Below are positions 16,690-24,700 of a stretch of 45,378 bases of DNA, piece by piece. Position 1 is the first letter of the stretch; each line of letters starts with the position of its first letter. Made by a program: the position numbers and the translations under genes. The notes below the pieces were generated by a model that was given only the letters and a program-made list of their open reading frames with translations, made no database searches and had not been told where the DNA came from. Source of the stretch: an uncultured bacterium (GTDB lineage: Bacteria; Patescibacteriota; Minisyncoccia; SW-4-49-11); the NCBI GenBank assembly GCA_937864235.1, contig CALMJI010000027.1:1-45378 (forward strand), read 5' to 3'.

Positions 16690-18549
16690 TTATTCTTTAA
16701 ACCCTCTATTCTGATAATACCACTCATATACCTTTTTGGTAATAGGTATAGTAGTTTTAAAGCTTTCATCGCCTTCTTCTACCAAAACAATAATAGATAA
16801 TTGTGGTTTTTCAACTGGACCATAGGACACAAACCAAGAATTATTCTTTACTCTACCTGTCTGAGCAGTTCCTGTCTTTCCTGCGGTGCTAAATCGTAAA
16901 TCCTTTAACTGATAACCTGTTCCATCTGTAATCGTCTTTCGCATAGCTTCTACTACTATATCATAATTTTCTTGATAAACTGGAATTTCTTGTAGAATGG
17001 TATTTTCTTTTATATCCAATTCTACCGTATCATCTTTTCTGATACCCTGATAAAGATATGGCTTCTTTAATTTACCTTTAGTTGCAATAGCATTAACACT
17101 ATTTAGAATTTGAAGAGGTGTAGCTAGCATTCCTCCTTGTCCAATTGAAGCATTATAAGTATCTCCCAAGAGCCACGATTCATTTTTGGCTTGCTTTTTC
17201 CAATCTGGGTCTGCCACATTACCTTTAGCTTCCCCTGTCAAATCAATTTTAGTTGGGGCTCCAAAACCATAGTATCTATAATACTCTGCTAACTTCTCAA
17301 TTCCAAGTCCTTTTTGCTTAGGTGTCCCACCTACAAAAGTATAATAAAATACATTCACAGAGTCAGAAATAGATTTATAAGTATCAGAAATACCATGAAT
17401 TTTCCAATCTGGATAAATAAATGGATTCTCTGGACTATAAGGATTATCTACTACTAATTTACCTAGAGGGTCATTGATTGTAGTTTTGGCATTAATTATA
17501 CCTTCCTGTAATAATCCACTAGCAATTAATGGTTTTACTGTAGAGGCTGGGGCATATTCTCCTGCTATACAGCGGTTTAGAAGTGGGTTATTTTTGTCTT
17601 CTATCAAACTATCATAATCTTTTTGGGTGATGCCTTTGGTAAAGAGATTATTATCAAAACTAGGCAGACTAACCATAGATAATACTTCCCCATTTTGAGG
17701 ATTCATAACAATAGCAGCAGCTTTGGTCAGTCCATTTTCATTAAGAACTTCTTGTATGCTATCTTGCAATACTTTTTGTAACTCAGCATCAATAGTCAAC
17801 TGGATTGAATTTCCATTTTGGACTGACTTAATTGGAATTTCACTATTACGGGGATTGATTAATCCATACTCCCCTTTTAATTGAGTCTCATATACTTTTT
17901 CTATACCCTTTTTGCCAATAATATCATCTCTTAAATATCTTGGGTTATTTATAATATCTGACTCTGATAATTTACCAGTGTATCCTATTAAATGTGAGAA
18001 GTATTGTGCATCAGGATATTGCCTGACACTAGAACGAATCAATTCAAAGCCAGGATATTTATCTTGACTAACCTCGAAAGTTATTGCCTTTTCTTGAGAT
18101 ACATTATCTACTAAAACTATTTCTGATTCTTGACTATTAAATGCCTCTATGACTTTATTTTCATCCAGACTAAAAAAACTTTTTATATCTTGTATTACCT
18201 GATTTTTTTTATCTTCATCTTTTGGCAATAATTCTGATTTTAAAACTAAAGAAAATACAACCTCATTATAAGCTAGAATAACTCCATTTCTATCATAGAT
18301 ATTACCTCTCAATGGCTTGATATAATTTTTACTAATGATTCTAGACTGGACTAAATCTTGCTCTTTGGTATTCCCAAATTGTAGCTGAAATACTCTAAAC
18401 CAGAATAATCCTATCAATAAAATAGCTATAATGGCAAGGAATATAAAATACCTATAATTATCAAAGTTATTAATGTATAAAGCGGAGTTACCATCTCTAT
18501 CTAAAAATAAATCTTCTGGAGTAATATCATTATCAAATAAATTTTTCAT
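16690..18549 (-). CDS. mrdA: Penicillin-binding protein 2 (elongation transpeptidase)
   Basis: The 619-aa protein has one membrane helix (about 34-55), the PBP dimerisation domain with RGNIYDRNGVILAYN, and the transpeptidase domain with Ser336 in the STVK box, SVN at 397-399 and KTG at 558-560. It cross-links peptidoglycan in the elongasome. Its start overlaps the end of mreD by 17 bases, consistent with one mre transcript. All catalytic residues are present. RodA is not in the window. Confidence 0.95.
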   Translation of the reverse strand: MKNLFDNDITPEDLFLDRDGNSALYINNFDNYRYFIFLAIIAILLIGLFWFRVFQLQFGNTKEQDLVQSRIISKNYIKPLRGNIYDRNGVILAYNEVVFSLVLKSELLPKDEDKKNQVIQDIKSFFSLDENKVIEAFNSQESEIVLVDNVSQEKAITFEVSQDKYPGFELIRSSVRQYPDAQYFSHLIGYTGKLSESDIINNPRYLRDDIIGKKGIEKVYETQLKGEYGLINPRNSEIPIKSVQNGNSIQLTIDAELQKVLQDSIQEVLNENGLTKAAAIVMNPQNGEVLSMVSLPSFDNNLFTKGITQKDYDSLIEDKNNPLLNRCIAGEYAPASTVKPLIASGLLQEGIINAKTTINDPLGKLVVDNPYSPENPFIYPDWKIHGISDTYKSISDSVNVFYYTFVGGTPKQKGLGIEKLAEYYRYYGFGAPTKIDLTGEAKGNVADPDWKKQAKNESWLLGDTYNASIGQGGMLATPLQILNSVNAIATKGKLKKPYLYQGIRKDDTVELDIKENTILQEIPVYQENYDIVVEAMRKTITDGTGYQLKDLRFSTAGKTGTAQTGRVKNNSWFVSYGPVEKPQLSIIVLVEEGDESFKTTIPITKKVYEWYYQNRGFKE

Positions 18550-18961
18550 ATATTTTGAATTTCTCAGCTACATAAAGTATGACAGTAATAGCAAGACCAT
18601 TAATTAATGTATATATGGTAATATTCATATAATCAATATTAATACCATTAAGAATTAAGTTAGAAATTAATAAAAAGAAAGTAGCCATAATACTTTGTAC
18701 AGCCCAGCCTTTATCCAAAAAAACACTAGATATATATACACCCAAACTCCAACAAAAATAATATAATCCTAATTGCCACCATAAAGTCAAGCTAGATATT
18801 TGTAATGCCAATACAATTATTATAATCCAGATGAAAGCAGTCAAATATTGTTTTGCTAAAATATAAATACCTAATATCCCTAAAAAAAATAATGGTACAA
18901 ATACTGTAGGAATAATAATATGTAATAATAAACTCAATAATAACAAAATTGCTAGGGCCAT
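18533..18961 (-). CDS. mreD: Rod shape-determining protein MreD
   Basis: The 142-aa protein is hydrophobic throughout with about five membrane helices. It is identified mainly by position, between mreC (two bases upstream) and mrdA (17-base overlap). MreD is a small integral membrane member of the rod complex with low sequence conservation. Confidence 0.82.
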   Translation of the reverse strand: MALAILLLLSLLLHIIIPTVFVPLFFLGILGIYILAKQYLTAFIWIIIIVLALQISSLTLWWQLGLYYFCWSLGVYISSVFLDKGWAVQSIMATFFLLISNLILNGINIDYMNITIYTLINGLAITVILYVAEKFKIYEKFI

Positions 18962-18963
18962 AT

Positions 18964-19692
18964 TTAAGTCTTCAAAATAAATACTTCTGTCAATTGATAA
19001 AAATTAATAGGATAATCGACTATAATTTTATGAAATAAATCACCCTCAGATATAGACTTGACCTTACCCACAAGTAGACCAGCTGGGATTTTTTCTGTAG
19101 CTGAAGTGACTATATTATTACCTTGATTCACTGGTTCTAATTTTGAAATAGAATCAACTTCTAAAGTAGTTCCAAACTGAGATTTCAAAATTCCCTGAGA
19201 AGAATTAGAATTTTGTAATGATATGGCTAACTTACTATCAGCATCATTCAAAAACTGTATTTTACTAGAGGACTCTGAAACATCTTTGACTAAACCTACT
19301 AGATGACCTAAATATATAACTGGTTGTCCTACTCTAACACCTGCATTTGCACCTACACCAACCAAAGCTGAGCTACGAGTAAAATTATTATCAAAAGTGA
19401 TTATTTTAGCTTGAATTGGAGTAATTCCTGTCTCATTTTTTGTCTCAATTGCACTTTTTAATAATTCATTTTCTGATTTTAAATATAAGAGACTAGCTAC
19501 TTCAGCTTCAAGAGATATTACTCTAGCTTGTAATTGCTCTTGGGACAAATCACTATTAGCATTGAGAATAGTCCCAGATGTAATCAATGGTAATTTGGTA
19601 AAAATTTTATTCATCCACCCAGATAATACTAAAATAACTATCAAAATTAATATTATACTAGATATAATAATAGATTTATTTTGCTTCATCAT
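18964..19692 (-). CDS. mreC: Rod shape-determining protein MreC
   Basis: The 242-aa protein has an N-terminal membrane helix (about 8-26), a coiled coil (SQEQLQARVISLEAEVASLLYLKSENELLKSAI, about 52-85) and the beta-rich MreC domain with ARSSALVGVGANAGVRVGQPV-type repeats (TRSSALVGVGANAGVRVG) and GLLVGKVKSISE. It links MreB to the synthases outside the membrane. The ATG overlaps the mreB stop by four bases. Confidence 0.93.
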   Translation of the reverse strand: MMKQNKSIIISSIILILIVILVLSGWMNKIFTKLPLITSGTILNANSDLSQEQLQARVISLEAEVASLLYLKSENELLKSAIETKNETGITPIQAKIITFDNNFTRSSALVGVGANAGVRVGQPVIYLGHLVGLVKDVSESSSKIQFLNDADSKLAISLQNSNSSQGILKSQFGTTLEVDSISKLEPVNQGNNIVTSATEKIPAGLLVGKVKSISEGDLFHKIIVDYPINFYQLTEVFILKT

Positions 19693-20786
19693 ATATTTAT
19701 ATTAGGTCTTTTACCTATATCTAATGGAATTAACAATTCTTTTAGAGAATCCAAATCTTCCAAGACCATACCAGTACCTCTCACAACTACAGTCAATGGG
19801 TCTGATGCAATAAGAGTAGGTACTCTAGTTGTATTAGTAATCAAAATATCCAATCCCTTTAATAATGCTCCTCCTCCAGCAAGAATTATACCTCTCTCCA
19901 TAATATCTCCAATTAGTTCTGGAGGAGTCTCTTCAATGGAAGTTTTAACCGCACTAGCAATCTGCATAATAGAGTTAGCCATAGCCTTTCTAATATCAGT
20001 ATCATTCACTTTTACTTCCTTTGGAAGTCCTGATATAATGTCTCTCCCCTTCACCCCCATTTCCATAGACTCACTAAGAGCATAGGCTGAGCCAATATTG
20101 ATTTTGATATTTTCTGCTGTTCTCTCTCCAATGGCTAATTTGTAATGTGTTCTAATATATCTAATAATATCATTATTAAGTTTATCCCCAGCCACTCTAA
20201 GACTTTTAGAAATTACAACTCCACCTAGAGACATAACTGCAATTTCAGTCGTTCCACCGCCAATATCTACAATAATACTACCGGTTGCTTCTTGAATTGG
20301 TAACCTAGCTCCAATAGCTGCTGCAATAGGCTCCTCAATCAAATATACTTCTCTTACTCCAGCATTACGAGTAGCATCATAGACCGCTCTTTTTTCTACT
20401 TCTGTTACTCCTGATGGAATACCGACTACTACTCTAGTCTTCCAATGATGAAAAAATCCTCTTTGAGTCACTTTATTTACAAAATACTTCAACATCTGCT
20501 CAGTTACCTCAAAATCTGATACTACACCATTTACCAAAGGACGGGTAGCCACGATATGAGCTGGAGTTCTACCAACCATAGTTTTAGCCTCTTGGCCAAT
20601 AGCCAACACCTGTCCACTTTTTGTATTTACTGCTACCACGGATGGTTCGTTGATAACAATACCTCTATTTTTGACATAAACGAGAGTATTAGCGGTACCT
20701 AAGTCAATACCAATATCCTGCCCGAATGACCCCCATAAATTAGATAATAATTTCCTCTTAGATTTTGCGTGAATCTTACTTTTCAT
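19689..20786 (-). CDS. mreB: Rod shape-determining protein MreB
   Basis: An actin-like ATPase that guides wall synthesis. Motifs are GIDLGTANTLVYVKNRGIV (phosphate 1), IIVDIGGGTTEIAVMSLGG (phosphate 2) and IILAGGGALLKGLD (adenosine). I place the start at the ATG at 20784-20786 (365 aa, MKSKIHAKSK). An in-frame ATG six bases earlier would lie upstream of the start of transcription predicted from the promoter at 20796-20824. It is the first gene of mreB-mreC-mreD-mrdA-GT4. Confidence 0.97.
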   Translation of the reverse strand: MKSKIHAKSKRKLLSNLWGSFGQDIGIDLGTANTLVYVKNRGIVINEPSVVAVNTKSGQVLAIGQEAKTMVGRTPAHIVATRPLVNGVVSDFEVTEQMLKYFVNKVTQRGFFHHWKTRVVVGIPSGVTEVEKRAVYDATRNAGVREVYLIEEPIAAAIGARLPIQEATGSIIVDIGGGTTEIAVMSLGGVVISKSLRVAGDKLNNDIIRYIRTHYKLAIGERTAENIKINIGSAYALSESMEMGVKGRDIISGLPKEVKVNDTDIRKAMANSIMQIASAVKTSIEETPPELIGDIMERGIILAGGGALLKGLDILITNTTRVPTLIASDPLTVVVRGTGMVLEDLDSLKELLIPLDIGKRPNINI

Positions 20787-20795
20787 ATACATTCT

Positions 20796-20824
20796 ATTGT
20801 ATATGAATTTAGTGATTATGTAAA
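20796..20824 (-). promoter_or_regulatory. mreB operon promoter
   Basis: TTTACA (20819-20824) and TACAAT (20796-20801) on the minus strand, 17 bases apart. The predicted start is about 20789, so the mreB message would have a leader of only a few bases. Confidence 0.65.
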
Positions 20825-20841
20825 CCTATTTTTAATCCATA

Positions 20842-21267
20842 TTAAAACTCCCCCGTACTACCAAAACCTCCTGAGCCTCTACCTTCTGCATTAATTTCAT
20901 CTATAAATCCAACTTCACAATGCTCAACTGGTTGAATCAAAAGTTGAATAAATTTTGCTCCTTTAGGAATAATTTGAGTGTCCTTAGATAAATTGATTAA
21001 GATAATTTTCATTTCGCCAGTATATCCGCTATCTATTACTCCACCGAGACTTTTTAAACCTTTTTGACTAGCAAGACTACTTTTATCCCAAAATAAAGCT
21101 ACATAACCCTCAGGTAGGTCTATAGCTAACCCCGTTGGAATTAATTTTTGCTCACCGGGCTGAAATACAACTTCATCTAAGGTAAAAAAATCCATCCCTG
21201 CATCAGTCGGATGACCATAACTAGGTAGTTTAGCTTCTGGATGGAGTTTTTTGAATCCTATTTTCAT
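20842..21267 (-). CDS. dut: Deoxyuridine 5'-triphosphate nucleotidohydrolase (dUTPase)
   Basis: The 141-aa trimeric dUTPase has all five motifs: DAGMDF (1), WDKSSLA (2, with Lys for the usual Arg), GGVIDSGYTGE (3, with the catalytic Asp and Tyr), IQLLIQP (4) and GRGSGGFGSTGEF (5). It converts dUTP to dUMP and pyrophosphate, keeping uracil out of DNA. It is divergent from the unit that contains ung, which removes uracil from DNA, so the two functions are neighbours. Confidence 0.97.
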   Translation of the reverse strand: MKIGFKKLHPEAKLPSYGHPTDAGMDFFTLDEVVFQPGEQKLIPTGLAIDLPEGYVALFWDKSSLASQKGLKSLGGVIDSGYTGEMKIILINLSKDTQIIPKGAKFIQLLIQPVEHCEVGFIDEINAEGRGSGGFGSTGEF

Positions 21268-21272
21268 ATAAT

Positions 21273-21299
21273 TTATTATATCATATTATGATATAATAA
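21273..21299. promoter_or_regulatory. Symmetrical divergent promoter region between dut and the EVE gene
   Basis: A perfect inverted repeat: 12-base arms (21273-21284 and 21288-21299) around ATT. It carries a TATAAT on each strand (plus 21292-21297; minus 21275-21280). Predicted starts are about 21304 (plus) and about 21268 (minus), the latter directly at the dut ATG. One bound protein could control both directions. Confidence 0.55.
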
Positions 21300-21319
21300 T
21301 TATACTTAAAGATAAACTT

Positions 21320-21754
21320 ATGTCTAATATATTTTTGGCCAAAACTGAACCCAGTACATTTTCTATTGATGACTTTGAAAAAGAAAAGATTACACTTTGG
21401 GATGGAGTACACAATTATCAAGCCATCAATGTAATCAAAACTTGGAAAGTTGGAGATTATATTATAATCTATCACTCAGTCGAAGAAAAATGTCTAGTTG
21501 GACTGGCTCAAGTCATAGAAGAGCCCTATCATAATTTGGCAGATGATAGATTTAGTTGGGCTGCCAAATTAAAATTTATATATAAGTTTCAACCAAGCGA
21601 AAGAATAAACCTAGCTACTATAAAACAAACTAATTTATTCCAAAACTTTCTTTTAGTAACTAATAGCCGTCTTTCTGTAATGCCTTGTCCAGATAATTTT
21701 ATTAATTGGCTGCAGGAGCAAATCCCAAAGTTACAAGAATTGCTAAACAATTAA
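21320..21754 (+). CDS. EVE-domain protein
   Basis: The 144-aa protein has the EVE (PUA-like) pattern: FLAKTEPSTFSIDDF at the start, WDGVHNYQAINVIKTWKVGDYIIIYHS, then GLAQVIEEPYHN and FQPSERINLATIK near the middle, and a final P-x-x-FINWLQEQ helix. Family knowledge: EVE domains are relatives of YTH domains and are thought to bind modified bases in RNA or DNA. It leads a plus-strand unit with an MTHFR-like gene and ung. Confidence 0.85.
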   Translation: MSNIFLAKTEPSTFSIDDFEKEKITLWDGVHNYQAINVIKTWKVGDYIIIYHSVEEKCLVGLAQVIEEPYHNLADDRFSWAAKLKFIYKFQPSERINLATIKQTNLFQNFLLVTNSRLSVMPCPDNFINWLQEQIPKLQELLNN

Positions 21755-21771
21755 ATATAAAAATATCATAT

Positions 21772-22503
21772 ATGAGCAATATAATTTATGAGTTAAGTAT
21801 ATACTCCACCGACTTTTCGGATAAACTCATCACTCAATTATCATCTCCCAAATTAAATACAATATCAATTACTAACAAAAAATTCAACACTCCAATTATA
21901 GAAATTATTAAAAATATTAAAGATATCAATCCTAATCTAGAAATAATCCCCTATTATTCTTTGAAATACCATCAGAAAAAATCACTACAGGATACTACTA
22001 AAGCCCTCATTAAGCAGTTAGAAACATATCAAAATCTTAATATAAAAGAGATTTTAATAATAAGTGGAATCCCAAAACCCAAATTTAATACTATTGATAT
22101 TTTAAACACATTAGCAAAATTATATAAAACTAATCAATATCCCCAAATTGCTATTGCCTATAATCCTTTCCTTACAGGTTTGGAATTAGAAATAGAGAAT
22201 CAAGCTCTTCAAAAAAAGATTCAATCTGGCATAGTATCTAGCGTATATATGCAGATAGGAATAGACATAGAAACTATAAAGCAATCCATACAATATCTAA
22301 AACAAATACAACCTCAACTAAATATTTATATAAGTTTAATGAATCCAAGTTCTACTCGTCTTGCTCAATTTAGATATCGTCCATGGAAAGGAGTATATTT
22401 ACCAGAAGAGTATGTAAAATCTAGCAATAATGCTTACAATATTAACCAATCTATAACTAAATTAGCTAAGAATATGAAAATCGGGATCATACAAGGCGAT
22501 TAA
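21772..22503 (+). CDS. Possible methylenetetrahydrofolate reductase-like barrel protein
   Basis: I use the ATG at 21772 (243 aa, MSNIIYELSIYS). A longer frame from 21706 would overlap the EVE gene and adds no recognisable sequence. The order of segments recalls MTHFR: an early Glu after a strand (IIYELS), LNTISITNKK, then LNIKEILIISGIPKPK where MTHFR has the conserved GD-containing strand, QIAIAYNPFLTG, and LQKKIQSGIVSSVYMQIGID resembling the LxxKxxAGAxFxxTQ segment. Key residues such as the Asp of the GD motif are not seen, so this may be a divergent or non-catalytic relative. The match is by eye and weak. Confidence 0.4.
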   Translation: MSNIIYELSIYSTDFSDKLITQLSSPKLNTISITNKKFNTPIIEIIKNIKDINPNLEIIPYYSLKYHQKKSLQDTTKALIKQLETYQNLNIKEILIISGIPKPKFNTIDILNTLAKLYKTNQYPQIAIAYNPFLTGLELEIENQALQKKIQSGIVSSVYMQIGIDIETIKQSIQYLKQIQPQLNIYISLMNPSSTRLAQFRYRPWKGVYLPEEYVKSSNNAYNINQSITKLAKNMKIGIIQGD

Positions 22504-22517
22504 ATACCATAAAACTG

Positions 22518-23189
22518 ATGTTACAAGATTTATTAGCTGAACCAGGATGGCAGGAAGCATTAAAGTATGAATTCAAGAAACCATATATAAAAGATTTATA
22601 TCGATTTATTAAGTCAGAGTATGAAAAACATACAATTTACCCAAATTGGGAAAATATATTTCTTGCTCTTAATCTATGCCCTCTCAACAAAACCAAAGTT
22701 GTAATAATAGGACAAGACCCATACCATAATCCAAAACAAGCTACAGGATTAGCATTTGGTGTACCATCTAAGGAACCGTTACCACCATCACTAAATAATA
22801 TATTTAAGGAAGTCGAAACAGATTTGAATATAAAGCCAGAAAAAAATGGAAATTTATCTCGTTGGGCAGAGCAAGGAGTATTATTATTAAATACAACTTT
22901 AACGGTCAGACAAAATCAACCCACATCTCATCAAAATAAAGGTTGGGAAATACTTACAGACACAATAATTAATATTATATCTGAGCAAAAATCAAATATT
23001 GTATTTATATTATGGGGGAAATTAGCTCAAAGTAAAAAGAATCTCATTCATAAAAGCAATCACCTTATTTTAGAATCACCACATCCTTCTCCACTTTCAG
23101 CATATAGAGGTTTTTTTGGTAATAGGCACTTTAGCCAAACTAATAGTTACTTGGTTCAAAATAAGATTAAAGCAATAGACTGGAAGTAA
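22518..23189 (+). CDS. ung: Uracil-DNA glycosylase, family 1
   Basis: The 223-aa enzyme cuts uracil from DNA to start base-excision repair. Motifs are GQDPYHNPKQATGLAF (65-80, catalytic Asp67), NLSRWAEQGVLLLNTTLTV, the WGKLAQ segment and the leucine loop HPSPLSAYRGFFG. Length and motif order are normal. It is the third gene of the EVE unit (14-base spacer). Its stop codon is part of the 29-base palindrome that overlaps the next promoter. Confidence 0.97.
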   Translation: MLQDLLAEPGWQEALKYEFKKPYIKDLYRFIKSEYEKHTIYPNWENIFLALNLCPLNKTKVVIIGQDPYHNPKQATGLAFGVPSKEPLPPSLNNIFKEVETDLNIKPEKNGNLSRWAEQGVLLLNTTLTVRQNQPTSHQNKGWEILTDTIINIISEQKSNIVFILWGKLAQSKKNLIHKSNHLILESPHPSPLSAYRGFFGNRHFSQTNSYLVQNKIKAIDWK

Positions 23190-23215
23190 TATTTGTCAAT
23201 TATTGACAAATATTA
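23187..23215. repeat. Perfect inverted repeat over the -35 of the RNA gene
   Basis: Two exact 13-base arms (23187-23199 and 23203-23215) around TTA. The right arm contains the TTGACA of the following promoter and the left arm starts with the ung stop codon. It may be an operator or an ung terminator. Confidence 0.6.
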
Positions 23216-23231
23216 AATATTATTTTATAAT
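23203..23231 (+). promoter_or_regulatory. Consensus promoter of the RNA gene
   Basis: TTGACA (23203-23208) and TATAAT (23226-23231), both perfect, separated by the optimal 17 bases. Predicted start about 23238. This is the best sigma-70 promoter in the window and no open reading frame follows it. Confidence 0.85.
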
Positions 23232-23237
23232 CATAAT

Positions 23238-23390
23238 TAGGATGAGTGCTGGTTGCTCATCAATCCCAATAAGGGATGGGAGTATTTCCAAAATCTCTAC
23301 AGTCTGTGGCTGAAGAACACGGGCAAGTTTGGAATAATCCCATACTCACCAGCTTTATACTACCCCATCGAGTGTGGTGGTAGTTTTTTT
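23238..23390 (+). ncRNA. Structured non-coding RNA, family unknown
   Basis: About 153 bases between a perfect promoter and an intrinsic terminator, with no reading frame. Visible helices: GATGAG/CTCATC (23241-23246 with 23256-23261); ATCCC/GGGAT (23263-23267 with 23273-23277); a long stem GAGTAT plus TTCCAAA (23280-23292) with TTTGGAA (23328-23334) and ATACTC (23342-23347), with a seven-base bulge; and an apical stem GTCTGTG/CACGGGC (23302-23308 with 23318-23324). GCTGGT (23248-23253) can instead pair with ACCAGC (23348-23353) and close the whole molecule, so two folds compete. It lacks the SRP RNA GGAA/AGCAGC core and RNase P motifs. The rod-like form and size allow 6S RNA, but I cannot confirm it. 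It ends convergent to cmk, so it is not a leader. Confidence 0.75.
23359..23390 (+). terminator. Intrinsic terminator of the RNA gene
   Basis: ACTACCCCA (23359-23367) pairs with TGGTGGTAGT (23375-23384) with one bulged base around a seven-base loop, followed by a run of T (23384-23390). Confidence 0.85.
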
Positions 23391-23396
23391 ATCTAA

Positions 23397-24017
23397 TTAA
23401 ATTGCTAAAGTTTGAATTTCTTTTAAAATAATATCTATACCTTGCTCCACAGTCAAATTATCAGTATCAATTGCAATCGCATCCTCAGCTTTTCTGAGAG
23501 GAGAATGTTCGCGTTCAATATCCTGCCTATCGCGGCTAGATATTGACTCCAAAACACTATTATAATCAGCTTCTAACCCATCTTTTTGCATCTGAGCATA
23601 TCGTCTTTTAGCTCTTATTTCTAATGAAGCTGTGAAATAAAACTTATAATCTGCATCAGGAAAAACCACTGTACCAATATCTCTCCCTTCCACCACTATG
23701 TCCTTACCCTTAGCATAATTTCTTTGAATTTCAACAATTTCAGCACGAATAGCTGCGATACTAGCAATCTTAGCTACATTATCAGATACATTTTGCTCCA
23801 TTAAAACATTATAATCAATATTATTATAATCCAATTTTTTAGCTAATGTTAATAAAACATCCGAATCATTAAGATTCAGATGTTGTTGTAAAGCATTAAA
23901 AGTGATCCAACGATATAGTGTGCCTGAATTGAGATGATAATATCCTAGTCTTTTTGCTAATAATTGAGCAGTTGTACTTTTACCAGTTCCACCAGGGCCA
24001 TCAATTGTAATAATCAT
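23397..24017 (-). CDS. cmk: Cytidylate kinase
   Basis: The 206-aa enzyme phosphorylates CMP and dCMP. It begins MIITIDGPGGTGKSTTAQLLAKRL, the P-loop, followed by YYHLNSGTLYRWITF, VEGRDIGTVVFPDADYKFYFTAS and RAKRRYAQM, all typical of Cmk. It is slightly shorter than the usual 220-230 aa. It ends a few bases from the terminator of the convergent RNA gene. Confidence 0.96.
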   Translation of the reverse strand: MIITIDGPGGTGKSTTAQLLAKRLGYYHLNSGTLYRWITFNALQQHLNLNDSDVLLTLAKKLDYNNIDYNVLMEQNVSDNVAKIASIAAIRAEIVEIQRNYAKGKDIVVEGRDIGTVVFPDADYKFYFTASLEIRAKRRYAQMQKDGLEADYNSVLESISSRDRQDIEREHSPLRKAEDAIAIDTDNLTVEQGIDIILKEIQTLAI

Positions 24018-24222
24018 ATAATTTCTAATCTAATTTATAACATAACTAAAAATTATAATATCATCAATTTGATAATCTGTACATAATAATATTACCCAAA
24101 TTTAAAAAATTGTTATAGAATAAATGAACTCTATGTTAATTTATTAATTAAAGAGTCATTACAATCCAGAAATATATTAATTATATCATACAACTATCCC
24201 TATTAAATTATATAAATCAAAT

Positions 24223-24252
24223 AAAAAAGCCACCCTCTGTGTGATGACTTTT
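24223..24252 (-). terminator. Terminator of the broken small gene
   Basis: On the minus strand AAAAGTCATC pairs with GGTGGCTTTT (10 pairs counting G-U) around an eight-base loop, followed by six T. It lies 28 bases after the stop of the frame at 24280. Confidence 0.75.
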
Positions 24253-24279
24253 ATACTAATTATTGAGTAATGTTTATTC

Positions 24280-24527
24280 CTATTCTTCATCACCATCAAT
24301 AGGAGATAAAGTAATTCTGACTTCTCGCCACATCCTATCCGTAAGTGAAATGCTGCGAAATGAATTATCTAATCTAAAGTTATTCAAATTAGTATGTATA
24401 TCAATTTGAAGAGCATCTTCAATCTTATCCATCAGATCAGAAACTAGATCTAGAGTTTTGATATAAGACTCATCTAATCCCTAATAGTTAAAACCCTGGG
24501 TTGATGATTTTCTGTTGCAATACCCAT
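24280..24527 (-). pseudogene. Small hypothetical gene interrupted by a frameshift
   Basis: An ATG at 24525-24527 opens MGIATENHQPRVLTIRD and then stops. The -1 frame continues open for about 66 codons: LDESYIKTLDLVSDLMDKIEDALQ, then HTNLNNFRLDNSFRSISLTD and RMWREVRITLSPIDGDEE, stop at 24280. Restoring one G in the GGG near 24484-24486 would join the two into an 82-aa acidic protein. A promoter lies upstream and a terminator downstream, so it looks like a complete unit. I recognise no family. It could be a true mutation or a base missed in sequencing; no slippery heptamer is seen. The A/T-rich 24018-24222 next to it holds nothing I can identify. Confidence 0.55.
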
Positions 24528-24567
24528 ATTAATCACCCATTCTAGATGGGGAAGAATGTACTTATTT

Positions 24568-24596
24568 TATATACCATAATATAATAGTCTTGTCTA
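24568..24596 (-). promoter_or_regulatory. Promoter of the broken small gene
   Basis: TAGACA (24591-24596) and TATATA (24568-24573) on the minus strand, 17 bases apart. The leader of about 33 bases can form a small CCCAT/ATGGG hairpin near 24536-24550. Confidence 0.5.
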
Positions 24597-24700
24597 TAGA
24601 TTATTATATAATTGAAGTAAATTAAATTATAGCTTTGCTACAATATTACCTCAAAACCAACTATATTGTTAAATAAATTTTATAAAAAATATATCTATCT

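Noticed and set aside
21706-21771. Upstream extension of the MTHFR-like gene
   Set aside because: It overlaps the end of the EVE gene by about 50 bases and reads an unrelated frame; the ATG at 21772 gives normal spacing.
23238-23390. SRP (4.5S) RNA or RNase P RNA
   Set aside because: The SRP GGAA tetraloop with AGCA-type internal loop is absent, and the length is far too short for RNase P with none of its conserved blocks.
24481-24490. Programmed -1 frameshift in the small gene
   Set aside because: No X-XXY-YYZ slippery heptamer in the correct frame; the shared window between stops is only a few bases.
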